This document shows, in pieces, positions 41,989-50,281 of a DNA stretch of 64,000 nucleotides; within the stretch, counting starts at the first letter, position 1; the number at the start of each line of letters is the position of its first letter. Under the pieces are notes generated by a model. The model saw nothing but the letters and a program-made list of their open reading frames with translations. It was not told the DNA's origin and made no database searches. The DNA comes from an uncultured Eggerthellaceae bacterium (GTDB lineage: Bacteria > Actinomycetota > Coriobacteriia > Coriobacteriales > Eggerthellaceae), in NCBI GenBank assembly GCA_958454405.1, contig CAUEBO010000008.1, forward strand, positions 1-64,000, in the 5' to 3' direction. Both the position numbers and the translations under genes were made by a program.

Positions 41989-43481
41989 GATTTCACGCCG
42001 GTCTTTCGGTAGATGCTCGATATGTGCGAGTTCACCGTGCCGGTGGAAATGAACAAGGCGTCTTTGATGAACGGCCGGTTGCGCCCGGCCAGCAGCAGCC
42101 GCGCCACGTCCATCTCGCGGGGCGAGAGCGCGTAGCGTTCGGCCACCTTGTCCACAACGTCCTCGATCCCAACCGCGGGCGGCGGGGCGCTGTCCGCACG
42201 GCCGGGCTCCCCCGTGCCGGCTATCAGCAGGTTCCCGAAATCGGTGACGTAGCCCTGCGGCGGCCTCGTCCCCCGCGCCTCCGCGAACAGCTTGTCGAAG
42301 TCCTCCATCTTGAGGGCCATGGCGCACGCGAAGAGCAGGATCAGGAACAGAAGCGGGGCTGTGACGGGTATGATGCCGTCCATGAACAGGCACGACCATT
42401 CGCCCAATGCGACGCCGGCGAACAGGCCCACGCCCTTGATGGCCAGGTAGGCCAGAAGCGGCACGCTGGCGCGGCTGCGCACCTCCTTCACGGTCTGGTA
42501 CCAGAAGCTCCAGGCCAGCGCCTCAAGCGCGATCATGCAGGCGAAGCAGAACGCGAAGGCGATCGTGGCCAGCAGCGGGTTGTAGAATCGCACGTACAGG
42601 ATGAGGTAGCTGACGGCGAACGCCACCACGGCGAAGCGGGCCTGCCCGCGCTGCCGGTTCCTGAGAGCCGACAGGCGCACGAACAGGAAGATGCCCGTCA
42701 GCACGACGAGCGTGGTCACGAACAGCGACGGATAGTACCATGCTTGCGATTCGAAGTCCCAGGGAGCCGCGATGATGCGGAAGAACGCGAAGTTCAGCCA
42801 GATGATGAGGATGAATGCGGAAGCGCAGTTCAGCAGCAGCGGCTTCAGCGAGAACGCCGCCTCCGATTGCCTGCCGCCGTCCTCCTCGGGCTCGAGCGCA
42901 GGCTGCTTCACGCTCAGCAGCAGAAACGCCGCAGGCGCCACGGTGCAGAACGCCACGGCGAACGGGGCGGGCAGCAAGATGAACAGCAGGTAGATCAGCG
43001 GCGCCCCGATGAACGCCAGGCTGAAGAACGTTCCCAGGAACGCGGCTTCCAGCGGGGGGAAGTGCTTCACGCGATACAGGTACAGGAAGGGCAGCGCCAG
43101 CCCCACGGCTCCGGCGCATGCGTAGGGCAGCGTTTCGGCGTACACGTCGAACGCGTACAGCGCCCAGATGCCCAGGCTGCACGCTCCCATGAGCGCGGTC
43201 GCCGCCGGCGCGAGCTTTTCGGCAAAATCCAGGGATCCGCGTTTGCGAACGACGAGCAGGGCCAACGAACAGAGCGCCGCAGCCAGCCCGGCGGCGGCCC
43301 AGCAATGCTCGGGCAGACAGGGGCTTGCCATGCTGGCCTGTTTGGTGAGCACGCTCGAGAAGAACGTCAGGTACTCCCAAGCGTACAGGATCGCGAACGC
43401 CGCCAGCGCGCGCCTGAGCTTCCGCGAAGCGAACACGAGCCGAACCGGTTCCAGCACGGAAGAATGTCGCCTGCTCGTCAT
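41904..43481 (-). CDS. membrane-bound LuxR-family regulator (polytopic N-terminus)
   Basis: A 525-aa one-component regulator. About 12 hydrophobic segments fill residues 20-400, then the LuxR HTH (LSPREMDVARLLLAGRNRPF, STGTVNSHISSIYRKTGVKS) and a short tail. It diverges from the tetrathionate-reductase-like locus and is its likely activator. A TATACT -10 is on the minus strand (complement of 43533-43538), about 50 bases upstream of the start. Its 3' end overlaps the response-regulator gene by 85 bases. Confidence 0.9.
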   Translation of the reverse strand: MTSRRHSSVLEPVRLVFASRKLRRALAAFAILYAWEYLTFFSSVLTKQASMASPCLPEHCWAAAGLAAALCSLALLVVRKRGSLDFAEKLAPAATALMGACSLGIWALYAFDVYAETLPYACAGAVGLALPFLYLYRVKHFPPLEAAFLGTFFSLAFIGAPLIYLLFILLPAPFAVAFCTVAPAAFLLLSVKQPALEPEEDGGRQSEAAFSLKPLLLNCASAFILIIWLNFAFFRIIAAPWDFESQAWYYPSLFVTTLVVLTGIFLFVRLSALRNRQRGQARFAVVAFAVSYLILYVRFYNPLLATIAFAFCFACMIALEALAWSFWYQTVKEVRSRASVPLLAYLAIKGVGLFAGVALGEWSCLFMDGIIPVTAPLLFLILLFACAMALKMEDFDKLFAEARGTRPPQGYVTDFGNLLIAGTGEPGRADSAPPPAVGIEDVVDKVAERYALSPREMDVARLLLAGRNRPFIKDALFISTGTVNSHISSIYRKTGVKSQQELISLAERAARGDDGEGSACGPAAR

Positions 43482-43532
43482 GCGCCGTTGCCCCCTCCGA
43501 CGATCGCCCGGTTCTTCCTCGTCCGATTTTAT

Positions 43533-43538
43533 AGTATA
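43533..43538 (-). promoter_or_regulatory. -10 box of second membrane LuxR gene
   Basis: TATACT on the minus strand, immediately followed by a TATAAA stretch, about 50 bases ahead of the start codon. Confidence 0.5.
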
Positions 43539-43602
43539 CCCAAGCCTGTGCGATGGGAACCCGCAGCGGCCTCACCTCTCGTTATCAGCCGTTATTGGAA
43601 AA

Positions 43603-43619
43603 TCATTGACATTCAATGA
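43603..43619. promoter_or_regulatory. palindromic operator candidate between luxR and ttrA-like genes
   Basis: TCATTGA, CAT, TCAATGA: perfect 7-bp arms around a 3-nt centre in the divergent region. It also contains TTGACA (43606-43611), a consensus -35 for the reductase direction, though no good -10 follows at 17 bp. Arm spacing does not fit an FNR box (TTGAT-N4-ATCAA). Confidence 0.5.
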
Positions 43620-43745
43620 GGGCGTTTCAGGCCCCGCAAGCGCGGTTCGTTGCGTCTCACCGATGCGCGCGCGATGCCGTCTGCGTAAGGTGGGCGCCAG
43701 GGCATCAGAGTGGAGACGAGCGAAGCTTGAAGAGAGGATGGTTCT

Positions 43746-46700
43746 ATGGCTATCACCGATATGTCCAGGAGGCGCTTCACGCAGCTGGCCGGCGCGGCCG
43801 GCGCCGCGGCGCTCGCGGGGCTCGGTTTGCCGGACGCCGCCGAGGCGGCAGCGAACGCGCCCGAGAACCCGGAGTTCCCGGTGTCGGGCCGCGGCCGCAA
43901 GCTGGAGGCGGCCTACGATCCGAAAACCGACGAGATCAAAGTCAACGACGAGGTCATCGTGCGCTACAGCAACTGCGTGGGCTGCTACGCCATGTGCGGC
44001 GTGCGTCTGAAGCTCGACCGGGAGTCGCGCGAGATCCTCGCGCAGGGCGGCAACCCCTACAACCCCTGCAACGCCTACCCGGTGCTGCCGTTCGACGAGC
44101 CGCTCACGGAGGCCTACCGCACCATGACGCAGTCGCCCACGAAGCAGACCGGCGCGGCCACGTGCTGCGGCCGCTCGCTCGGCGCGCTCGACGTGTACTT
44201 GAATTCGCAGCGCATCACCATGCCGCTCAAGCGCGCCGGCAAGCGCGGCGAGGGCATGTGGGAGCCCATCAGCTGGGACCAGCTCGTCGAAGAGACGGTG
44301 GAGGGCGGCAAGCTGTTCGCCCACCTCGGCGAGGATCGCGAGATCGAGGGCTTCCGCGCCGTGCGCGACTTCGACACGCCGCTCGTGCCCGACGCGCCCG
44401 AATTCGGCTCGAAGGCGAACGGCCTCATCTACTGCGGCGGCCGCACCGACGGGCGCGGGCAGACGTCCACGCGCTTCCTCAGCATGTACGGCAGCTCCAA
44501 CAAGTACTCGCACCACTCGTCGTGCTACGGGGCGAAGGGCGTGTACCCGTACCAGTCCGGCGACGGCGACGATTTGGGCATCGATTGCGAGTTCAACGAA
44601 TACGCCATCTGGATGGGCACGTTCCCGGGCGCCAACGGCGGCAGCGTGATGAGCGACCTCAAGCGCGTCTCGTCCACCATCGAGAACAAGCAGGCCAAGA
44701 TCGTGGTGTTCGACCCGAATCTGGGCAACGGCGTGGTCACCCCGGCGCAGGACAACGCCGTGTGGTATCCCATCAAGCCGGCCACGAACTCGGCGCTCAC
44801 CATGGGCATGATCCGCTGGATCATCGACAACGGGAAGTGCAACGAGGACTTCATGTGCGCTCCCAACCTGCCCCAGGCGGTCAAGCTCGGCTACAACGCG
44901 TGCACGAACGCCACGCACCTCGTCATCGTGGATGAAGCGCATCCGAACTACCGCCATATGATGCATCCCGAGGACGCGGGCCTCGCGCCGTCCGAGAAGG
45001 AGAACGCCTTCGAGGACCAGTACGTGTGCATCGACGCGGCCACCGGCCAGCCCGCGGTGTCGCTCGACAGCGACAAGGGGCTCATGGAATGGGAAGGCGA
45101 GGTCAACGGCGTGAAGGCGCGCACCGCCTACCTGTTCCTGAAGGACAGCGCCAACGCGTGCACCATCGAGGAGTACTCCCGGGCGTGCGACGTGCCGGTT
45201 GACGTCATCGAAAGCGTGGCGAGCGAGTTCGCAGCCCATGGGACGAAGTCGTCCGTGAACGGCGCCGGCGGCGTCACGTCCGCGAACGGCACTGACGCCA
45301 CCAGCTGTTACTCCACGCTGGCCGGCTTGACGGGCGCCGTGTGCATGAAGGGCAGCATCATCGCCACGTTCGTGGGCGTGGTGGGCCCGGGCGACGGCGA
45401 TCGCTACCTGCTGAGCACGGCCGAGGGAAAGCCCAAGGACAAGCCCGATGCGCGCGTCGACCGCACCGGGTTCGCCTGGGAGGACACGAGCGAGTACAAG
45501 CGCCGGATGGCCGCCGGCGAGACGGATCCGAAGCCGCTGTTGCCGTGGTACCCCGGCGGCGTGGGCACGTCGGACAACCAGATGGTGCTCTCGCTGGCCA
45601 ACGGCTACCCGCACAAGGCGAAGATCCTGCTCACTTGGCAGTGCAATCCCATCAAGGCCACGCCGGGCGCCATGCGCGACGAGGTGATGGAGGCGTTCAA
45701 GGATCCCGACGTCATCCCGCTTGCCATCTGCTCGGACGTCGTGGAAGGCACGCTCGCCCACATGGCGGACTACATCGTGCCCGACACCATGTACCGCGAG
45801 CACTTCGGCATCTCCCAGCACGCGGCCTGGTGGGCCCACAAGGGCAACTTCCTGCAGTGGCCCATGGTGGAGCCGAAATCCATGAAGCTGGACGACGGCC
45901 GCCATGCCAGCTTCGACGCGTACCTGTGCGATGTGGGCCGCAGGCTGGGCCTGCCCGGCTACGGCGACGAAGGCCTGCTGTCCGCCACCGGCGAGAAGCT
46001 TCCGTTCAACGACGCGTGCGACTACTACGTGAAGGCGCTCGCGAACGTGGCCTACGAAGACGGCGTCGTCGACGACCTGTCCGACGAGGAGATCAAGATG
46101 CAAGCGCTCGACACGCTGCCCGAAGCGTGGAAGAAGGCCGTCACGGCCGAGGAGTGGCCGAAGGTGCAGCGCCTGCTCAGCCGCGGCTGCCGCACGTGGC
46201 CCGAGGCGGACACGTACGACGACCAGGACCGGCAGACATATGCCGGGGCCTACATGGTGAACTTCTACTCCGAGGAGCGCGGCTCGGTGAAGAACCACTA
46301 CACCGGCGAGTACTACGAGGGAGCCCTCGGCTGGCACCCCGAGGTGTTCAGCGACGGCACGCCCATCGCCGACGTGTACTCGCGCGACGAGTACCCCTTC
46401 GCCGCGGCCAGCCACAAGCCGTACTTCCGCAACATATCCATGCTGTCCGACAGCGCGCTTCTGCGCGAGCTGTCGCCGCACAACTACCTGGAGATCAACA
46501 TCGAAGACGCACGCGAGCTGGGCATCAAGGACGGGGAGACGGTGCAGGCGGTGAACCCGACGGGAGACGTCATGGAGGGCGTGGCCATGGTTCGCGGCGG
46601 CACGGCGCGCGGGACCATCGGCATCTCGTTCGGCTACACGCAGGACGCCTACGGCTCCACCGACGTCGTCATCGGCGGCGAGACGATTCCCGGCAACCCC

Positions 46701-46841
46701 GACATCGACGCCGGCGTCCAGCTGTGCCAGATGCTCGACCCCCAGGTGGGCGAGGGCGCCATCTTCGCCTTCTCCGACCCCGAGGCGTCCACCCCGGGCC
46801 GCAACGGCGGCATGTTCAAGTTGGTGGTTCCGTCGGCCTGA
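43746..46841 (+). CDS. molybdopterin oxidoreductase, tetrathionate reductase-like catalytic subunit
   Basis: A 1031-aa exported Mo enzyme. The Tat signal is SRRRFTQLAGAAGAAALAGL (residues 7-26). A [4Fe-4S] site follows (NCVGCYAMCGV, then NPCNA). The segment KYSHHSSCYGAKGVYPYQSG places a Cys near residue 260 where this branch carries the Mo ligand. Size, Fe-S motif and operon (ferredoxin, NrfD-like anchor, TorD) resemble TtrA, with arsenate or polysulphide/thiosulphate reductases as close alternatives. ATG 43746 follows GAGAGGATG. A membrane LuxR regulator diverges upstream with a palindrome between. Confidence 0.85.
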   Translation: MAITDMSRRRFTQLAGAAGAAALAGLGLPDAAEAAANAPENPEFPVSGRGRKLEAAYDPKTDEIKVNDEVIVRYSNCVGCYAMCGVRLKLDRESREILAQGGNPYNPCNAYPVLPFDEPLTEAYRTMTQSPTKQTGAATCCGRSLGALDVYLNSQRITMPLKRAGKRGEGMWEPISWDQLVEETVEGGKLFAHLGEDREIEGFRAVRDFDTPLVPDAPEFGSKANGLIYCGGRTDGRGQTSTRFLSMYGSSNKYSHHSSCYGAKGVYPYQSGDGDDLGIDCEFNEYAIWMGTFPGANGGSVMSDLKRVSSTIENKQAKIVVFDPNLGNGVVTPAQDNAVWYPIKPATNSALTMGMIRWIIDNGKCNEDFMCAPNLPQAVKLGYNACTNATHLVIVDEAHPNYRHMMHPEDAGLAPSEKENAFEDQYVCIDAATGQPAVSLDSDKGLMEWEGEVNGVKARTAYLFLKDSANACTIEEYSRACDVPVDVIESVASEFAAHGTKSSVNGAGGVTSANGTDATSCYSTLAGLTGAVCMKGSIIATFVGVVGPGDGDRYLLSTAEGKPKDKPDARVDRTGFAWEDTSEYKRRMAAGETDPKPLLPWYPGGVGTSDNQMVLSLANGYPHKAKILLTWQCNPIKATPGAMRDEVMEAFKDPDVIPLAICSDVVEGTLAHMADYIVPDTMYREHFGISQHAAWWAHKGNFLQWPMVEPKSMKLDDGRHASFDAYLCDVGRRLGLPGYGDEGLLSATGEKLPFNDACDYYVKALANVAYEDGVVDDLSDEEIKMQALDTLPEAWKKAVTAEEWPKVQRLLSRGCRTWPEADTYDDQDRQTYAGAYMVNFYSEERGSVKNHYTGEYYEGALGWHPEVFSDGTPIADVYSRDEYPFAAASHKPYFRNISMLSDSALLRELSPHNYLEINIEDARELGIKDGETVQAVNPTGDVMEGVAMVRGGTARGTIGISFGYTQDAYGSTDVVIGGETIPGNPDIDAGVQLCQMLDPQVGEGAIFAFSDPEASTPGRNGGMFKLVVPSA

Positions 46842-46885
46842 CGGCCACCGGAACCATTCGACGCTGCGGCCGCCTCGCGGCGAGT

Positions 46886-46922
46886 GCGAGGGTTCGCGTA
46901 CCGAAGTACGCTTCGCCCTCGC
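46886..46922. repeat. stem-loop between catalytic and ferredoxin genes
   Basis: GCGAGGGTTCGCGTAC (46886-46901) and a near-complement (46906-46922) form a long hairpin with a small internal mismatch. It lies in a 199-bp gap between the two subunit genes and lacks a T-run. It may mark mRNA processing or attenuation that tunes subunit ratio. Confidence 0.5.
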
Positions 46923-47040
46923 CCTCCCCACGATCTCGGGCACCACGGACGCCCTCGCTGACTTTGATGGACCTGTTGGTTTTGGACAACCTGCGATGTG
47001 AATGAAGAGCCTGTACGGTTTGAGAGATAGAAGGTGAACC

Positions 47041-47685
47041 ATGCAACGAGCTGAAACGAAATCGGGCAAGCGGCCGTTCATGCTGGTGGACGTGTCGCTG
47101 TGCATCGGGTGCCACGCGTGCGTGAACGCGTGCAAGTTCGAGAACGGCCTTGCGCTCAAGCAGTTCAACACGTGGATCGAGACGTGGGATGCGGGCGAGT
47201 ACCCCCGCGTGGTGCGCGCGAACGTGCCGCATTTGTGCAACCACTGCGACGATGCGCCGTGCCTGGCCGTGTGCCCCACGGGCGCCACGTACCGCAACGA
47301 CGACGGCTTGGTTCTGGTGGACCAGGAGAAGTGCATCGGCTGCAAGTACTGCATGGCCGCCTGCCCCTTCTCGGTGCGCTGGCAGAACGACGACGGGGAA
47401 GTGGAGAAGTGCACGTTCTGCGTGAACCGCACGTCGGCGGGCCTGCTGCCTGCCTGCGTGGGCAACTGCCCCACGCACGCCCGCCTGTTCGGCGACCTGA
47501 ACGATCCGAACAGCGAGGTGGCCAAGAAGGTGGCGCGGGTGCAGGCCGAGAGCATGCTGCCCGAGCTGGGCATCGACACGAACACGTGCTACGTGGGCCT
47601 GGCCGAGACGAACGCGCTGCCGAAGTCCTCGTCGGTGCTGCACGCCGGCCGCGTGGCCGTCAAACTCGAAGAGATGGGAGCGTGA
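47041..47685 (+). CDS. four-cluster ferredoxin subunit (TtrB/DmsB-like)
   Basis: A 214-aa electron-transfer subunit. Cys sets are CIGCHACVNACKF, CNHCDDAPCLAVCPTGA, CIGCKYCMAACPFSV and CTFCVNRTSAGLLPACVGNC, for four [4Fe-4S] clusters. It has no signal peptide and would be exported with the Tat-bearing catalytic subunit. AGAAGGTG upstream supports ATG 47041. The anchor gene begins 6 bases after it. Confidence 0.93.
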   Translation: MQRAETKSGKRPFMLVDVSLCIGCHACVNACKFENGLALKQFNTWIETWDAGEYPRVVRANVPHLCNHCDDAPCLAVCPTGATYRNDDGLVLVDQEKCIGCKYCMAACPFSVRWQNDDGEVEKCTFCVNRTSAGLLPACVGNCPTHARLFGDLNDPNSEVAKKVARVQAESMLPELGIDTNTCYVGLAETNALPKSSSVLHAGRVAVKLEEMGA

Positions 47686-47690
47686 CCGCC

Positions 47691-48566
47691 ATGGTGTGGA
47701 GCGAGCTTATCGTATGCTATCTGTTTCTGGCCGGCTTGGGCGCAGGCTCCTTCCTGCTGGCCTGTTTGGCGGGATGGCTCAAGGGCCCGACGCGCAAGAT
47801 CAGGCTCATCGGGTCTCTTGCGGGATTCGTGGCCGTCGGCGTCGGAACGCTGCTGCTCATGGTGGACGCGCGGGCCGGCCTGGGCCATCCGGCGCGGTTC
47901 TTCGGCCTGGTGACGAACCTCGCATCGCCGATGGCCTGGGGCGTCATCTGCCTGACCGTGTTCTTGGTGCTCTGCGCCGTCAGCCTGATCGTCCAGCTGC
48001 GCAAAAAGGCGGTGCCCAAGGCCGTGGACGTGCTCGGCGCCCTGTGCTCGATCGGAGTCGCCACGTACACGGGCGTGCTCCTGGGTTACTCGGTATCGTA
48101 TCCCCTGTGGAACATCGTGATACTGCCGCTCCTGTTCGTGGTTTCCGCCGCCCTTGCCGGGTTCTCCCTCGTATCCGCGATCGCCTATTTCGTCGCACGG
48201 GACGAGCTGCCCTCGCTGAAGTTCATGCGGAAGGCCGATGTCGCGCTGCCCGTCTTGGTGGGCGTGCTCTTCGCGGCCCTGCTCGTGGCGACGGCCCTGT
48301 CTCCGGCCGGCGCGCCGCAGGAGGCTTCGAGCGCCACCATCCAGAGCATCCTGGCGGGCGCGTACGCGCCGGTCTTCTGGATAGGCGTGGTGGCGTGCGG
48401 CATCGTGGTTCCGCTGGCAACGGGCATCGCGCGCTATGCGTCCAAGCGCGACGAGGTGACCAAGACGAGCGTGGCCGGATACGTTGCCACCTGCGTCGGC
48501 GAGTTCGCCATGCGCTACGTCATCGTGATGGCCGCCGTGGGCATGACGATTGGCGCCATCTTCTAG
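47691..48566 (+). CDS. NrfD/TtrC-like polytopic membrane anchor
   Basis: A 291-aa quinol-interacting membrane subunit with about eight helices, beginning ELIVCYLFLAGLGAGSFLLA, the NrfD/PsrC start with L-A-G-x-G-A-G. It would pass electrons from menaquinol to the ferredoxin subunit. ATG 47691 lies 14 nt after GGGAG; GTG 47682 overlapping the previous stop is an alternative. It differs from the DmsC-type anchors of the first locus. Confidence 0.87.
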   Translation: MVWSELIVCYLFLAGLGAGSFLLACLAGWLKGPTRKIRLIGSLAGFVAVGVGTLLLMVDARAGLGHPARFFGLVTNLASPMAWGVICLTVFLVLCAVSLIVQLRKKAVPKAVDVLGALCSIGVATYTGVLLGYSVSYPLWNIVILPLLFVVSAALAGFSLVSAIAYFVARDELPSLKFMRKADVALPVLVGVLFAALLVATALSPAGAPQEASSATIQSILAGAYAPVFWIGVVACGIVVPLATGIARYASKRDEVTKTSVAGYVATCVGEFAMRYVIVMAAVGMTIGAIF

Positions 48567-48665
48567 GCCAAGGACGACTGCGGCGGGCGCCCGATCCCCT
48601 CCGGGCGCCCGCCGATCCGGAGGCCGCCGCGCGATGGCCGGCCGGTTTGCGAGAGAGGAGCCATC

Positions 48666-49280
48666 GTGGATTCACTGAAACGCGCCGGCCTCGATGCGGC
48701 GGCCGTGTACGCGCTGTTCGCTTCCGTGCTGGCCGCCCAGCCTGATGAGGCGCAGGCCGAGCGCATGGGCCTGCTGCTGGAAGCGGCGGGCGTCGAGGGA
48801 TGCCGCGCCGTCGTCGCGGACGAAGCGCTCGTGCGGCGCTTCCACGACCGGATGGTCGTGGCGGTGTCCCCGCTGTACGTGCCGGCCATCGAGAGCTGCA
48901 TGGTCGACGTGCGCGAGGAGGGGAACGGGCGCCTTGAGCCGGGGCACCTTGACGGCAAGCCCATGACCGAAGCATGCGCCTGCTACCGTCTGTACGGCTT
49001 CGACCCCAGCGCGCTCAACGGCTTCCCGCCGCTCGTCGCAACGATGCGCCCGGACCACCTGGTCGCCGAACTCGCGTTCATGGCGCATCTGCGCCGCGTC
49101 CAGGCCGCGAAGACCGCGCGGGGCAGGTCGGCCGGAGCTTTTGCCGACGAGTTCCTCGAACGCCACCTGCGCCGATGGGTGCCCACGCTCTGCGCCTTCT
49201 CGCGGCAGCGCGGCGGAGACGACGTCTACACGAGGCTGTTCGAGGCGGTCCGGCGCTGGATCGAGACCGACGGGGGCTAG
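48666..49280 (+). CDS. TorD-family molybdoenzyme chaperone
   Basis: A 204-aa helical cytoplasmic chaperone that would mature the catalytic subunit three genes upstream. Features are YVPAIESCM, ACACYRLYGFDPSALNG and the motif MRPDHLVAELAFMAHL (the D-H-L-x-x-E-L-x-F-M family motif). GTG 48666 has GAGAGGAG 7 nt upstream. Its TAG stop lies in a CTAG shared with the stop of the convergent gene. Confidence 0.88.
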   Translation: MDSLKRAGLDAAAVYALFASVLAAQPDEAQAERMGLLLEAAGVEGCRAVVADEALVRRFHDRMVVAVSPLYVPAIESCMVDVREEGNGRLEPGHLDGKPMTEACACYRLYGFDPSALNGFPPLVATMRPDHLVAELAFMAHLRRVQAAKTARGRSAGAFADEFLERHLRRWVPTLCAFSRQRGGDDVYTRLFEAVRRWIETDGG

Positions 49281-49822
49281 TCGGTCCCGCATCCTTCCCG
49301 CCGGTCGTTCCATGCGCTTGCCAGGCCTCCGTCCCCCTCGCCGGTTGTTGCGCCCGCCCCTTCGGGCGAAGCGACGGCTCCGGGCGCCGCTTCGCCTTCG
49401 GCTGAGGCGGGCTCCTGCGGCGACGAGACGAGCGCCGCGCCCTTGTCCAGCAGGGCCTCGCGGTACTCAGGGGTATGCAGGTACGTTAGGTTCGCGCTCA
49501 GGCACAGCAGCAGCGCCGCCAGCGCAACGACGCCCGTCAAGCGCTGGGAGCGCCGTTCGGATGAGAACAAGGGCAGGCGCCTGCACCAGCGAAAGTTCGA
49601 CAGGCACAGCACTGACAGGATGGGAATGGCGAACAGCGCCAGCCGCACGGCCTTGTACACCAGCACGTCGCGGTTGCCGGCTTCAACGGGCGGGAACATG
49701 GTCAGCGAGAACGCGACGTACAGGGCCGCGAAAAACGCCCACGCGCACGCCCTGCGCCAAACGGCGCCGGATCTGAAGCCGAACAAGGGGCTTTTCGCGC
49801 GAACGGGAGCGGAGCATCGCAT
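49277..49822 (-). CDS. small membrane protein of unknown function
   Basis: Not recognised. The 181-aa product has three hydrophobic segments (WAFFAALYVAFSLTMFPP, LALFAIPILSVLCLSNF, VVALAALLLCLSANLTYL) and an Ala/Glu/Gly-rich C-terminal tail. GAGGAGG lies 9 nt upstream of ATG 49822. It begins 16 bases after the ModE-like gene, so they form an operon; the pair may connect to molybdate use given the Mo-enzyme genes next door. Confidence 0.7.
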   Translation of the reverse strand: MRCSAPVRAKSPLFGFRSGAVWRRACAWAFFAALYVAFSLTMFPPVEAGNRDVLVYKAVRLALFAIPILSVLCLSNFRWCRRLPLFSSERRSQRLTGVVALAALLLCLSANLTYLHTPEYREALLDKGAALVSSPQEPASAEGEAAPGAVASPEGAGATTGEGDGGLASAWNDRREGCGTD

Positions 49823-49838
49823 GCGGGACGCCTCCTCG

Positions 49839-50183
49839 CTAATCCAGCAGCCGGGCGAACTCCCTCTCGGCGTCCTCCTGCAGCTTCGCCTCAAGCGACA
49901 GATAGGCGTCGAGCAGCGCGTCGCCCGCCTTGGTCAGGCTGCTGCCATGGGCTCCGTCGCGGTCCAGCAGCTGGAGGCCGAGCGCGGCTTCCGTCTCCTT
50001 GATGATGCGCCAGGCCTTGCTGTACGCCATGCCCATGCCCTTGGCGGCCGCGTTGAGCGAGCCGGCCTCGCGCACGCCCAGGCACAGGCTTGCGATGCCG
50101 CGCCCGAACACCGACCCGCTTGCGGAATCGGGATTCACGATGGACAGCCGAACGGAGGGCTTGAGGTTGTCGAGGTCGCTCAT
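49839..50183 (-). CDS. ModE-like winged-helix regulator, N-terminal domain only
   Basis: A 114-aa protein with a LysR/ModE-type HTH: LCLGVREAGSLNAAAKGMGM, AYSKAWRIIKETEAALGLQL, GAHGSSLTKAGDALLDAYL. ModE proteins repress molybdate transport and activate Mo-enzyme genes, sensing molybdate through C-terminal MOP domains. Those domains are absent here, so ligand sensing must differ or be lost. ATG 50183 has AAGGAC 9 nt upstream. Confidence 0.85.
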   Translation of the reverse strand: MSDLDNLKPSVRLSIVNPDSASGSVFGRGIASLCLGVREAGSLNAAAKGMGMAYSKAWRIIKETEAALGLQLLDRDGAHGSSLTKAGDALLDAYLSLEAKLQEDAEREFARLLD

Positions 50184-50281
50184 ATCGTCACCAGTCCTTT
50201 GCTGTGGCGGTCCGCCGATGCGGTGGAGCCGCAGGCCGGCGCCGAGCCGACCCGGACGCCGGCATCGCCGGGTTGCGGGTG

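Noticed and set aside
43603..43619. FNR/CRP box at the ttrA-like promoter
   Set aside because: TTGA and TCAA arms are only 3 bases apart; FNR and CRP need a longer spacer. Kept as a general palindrome.
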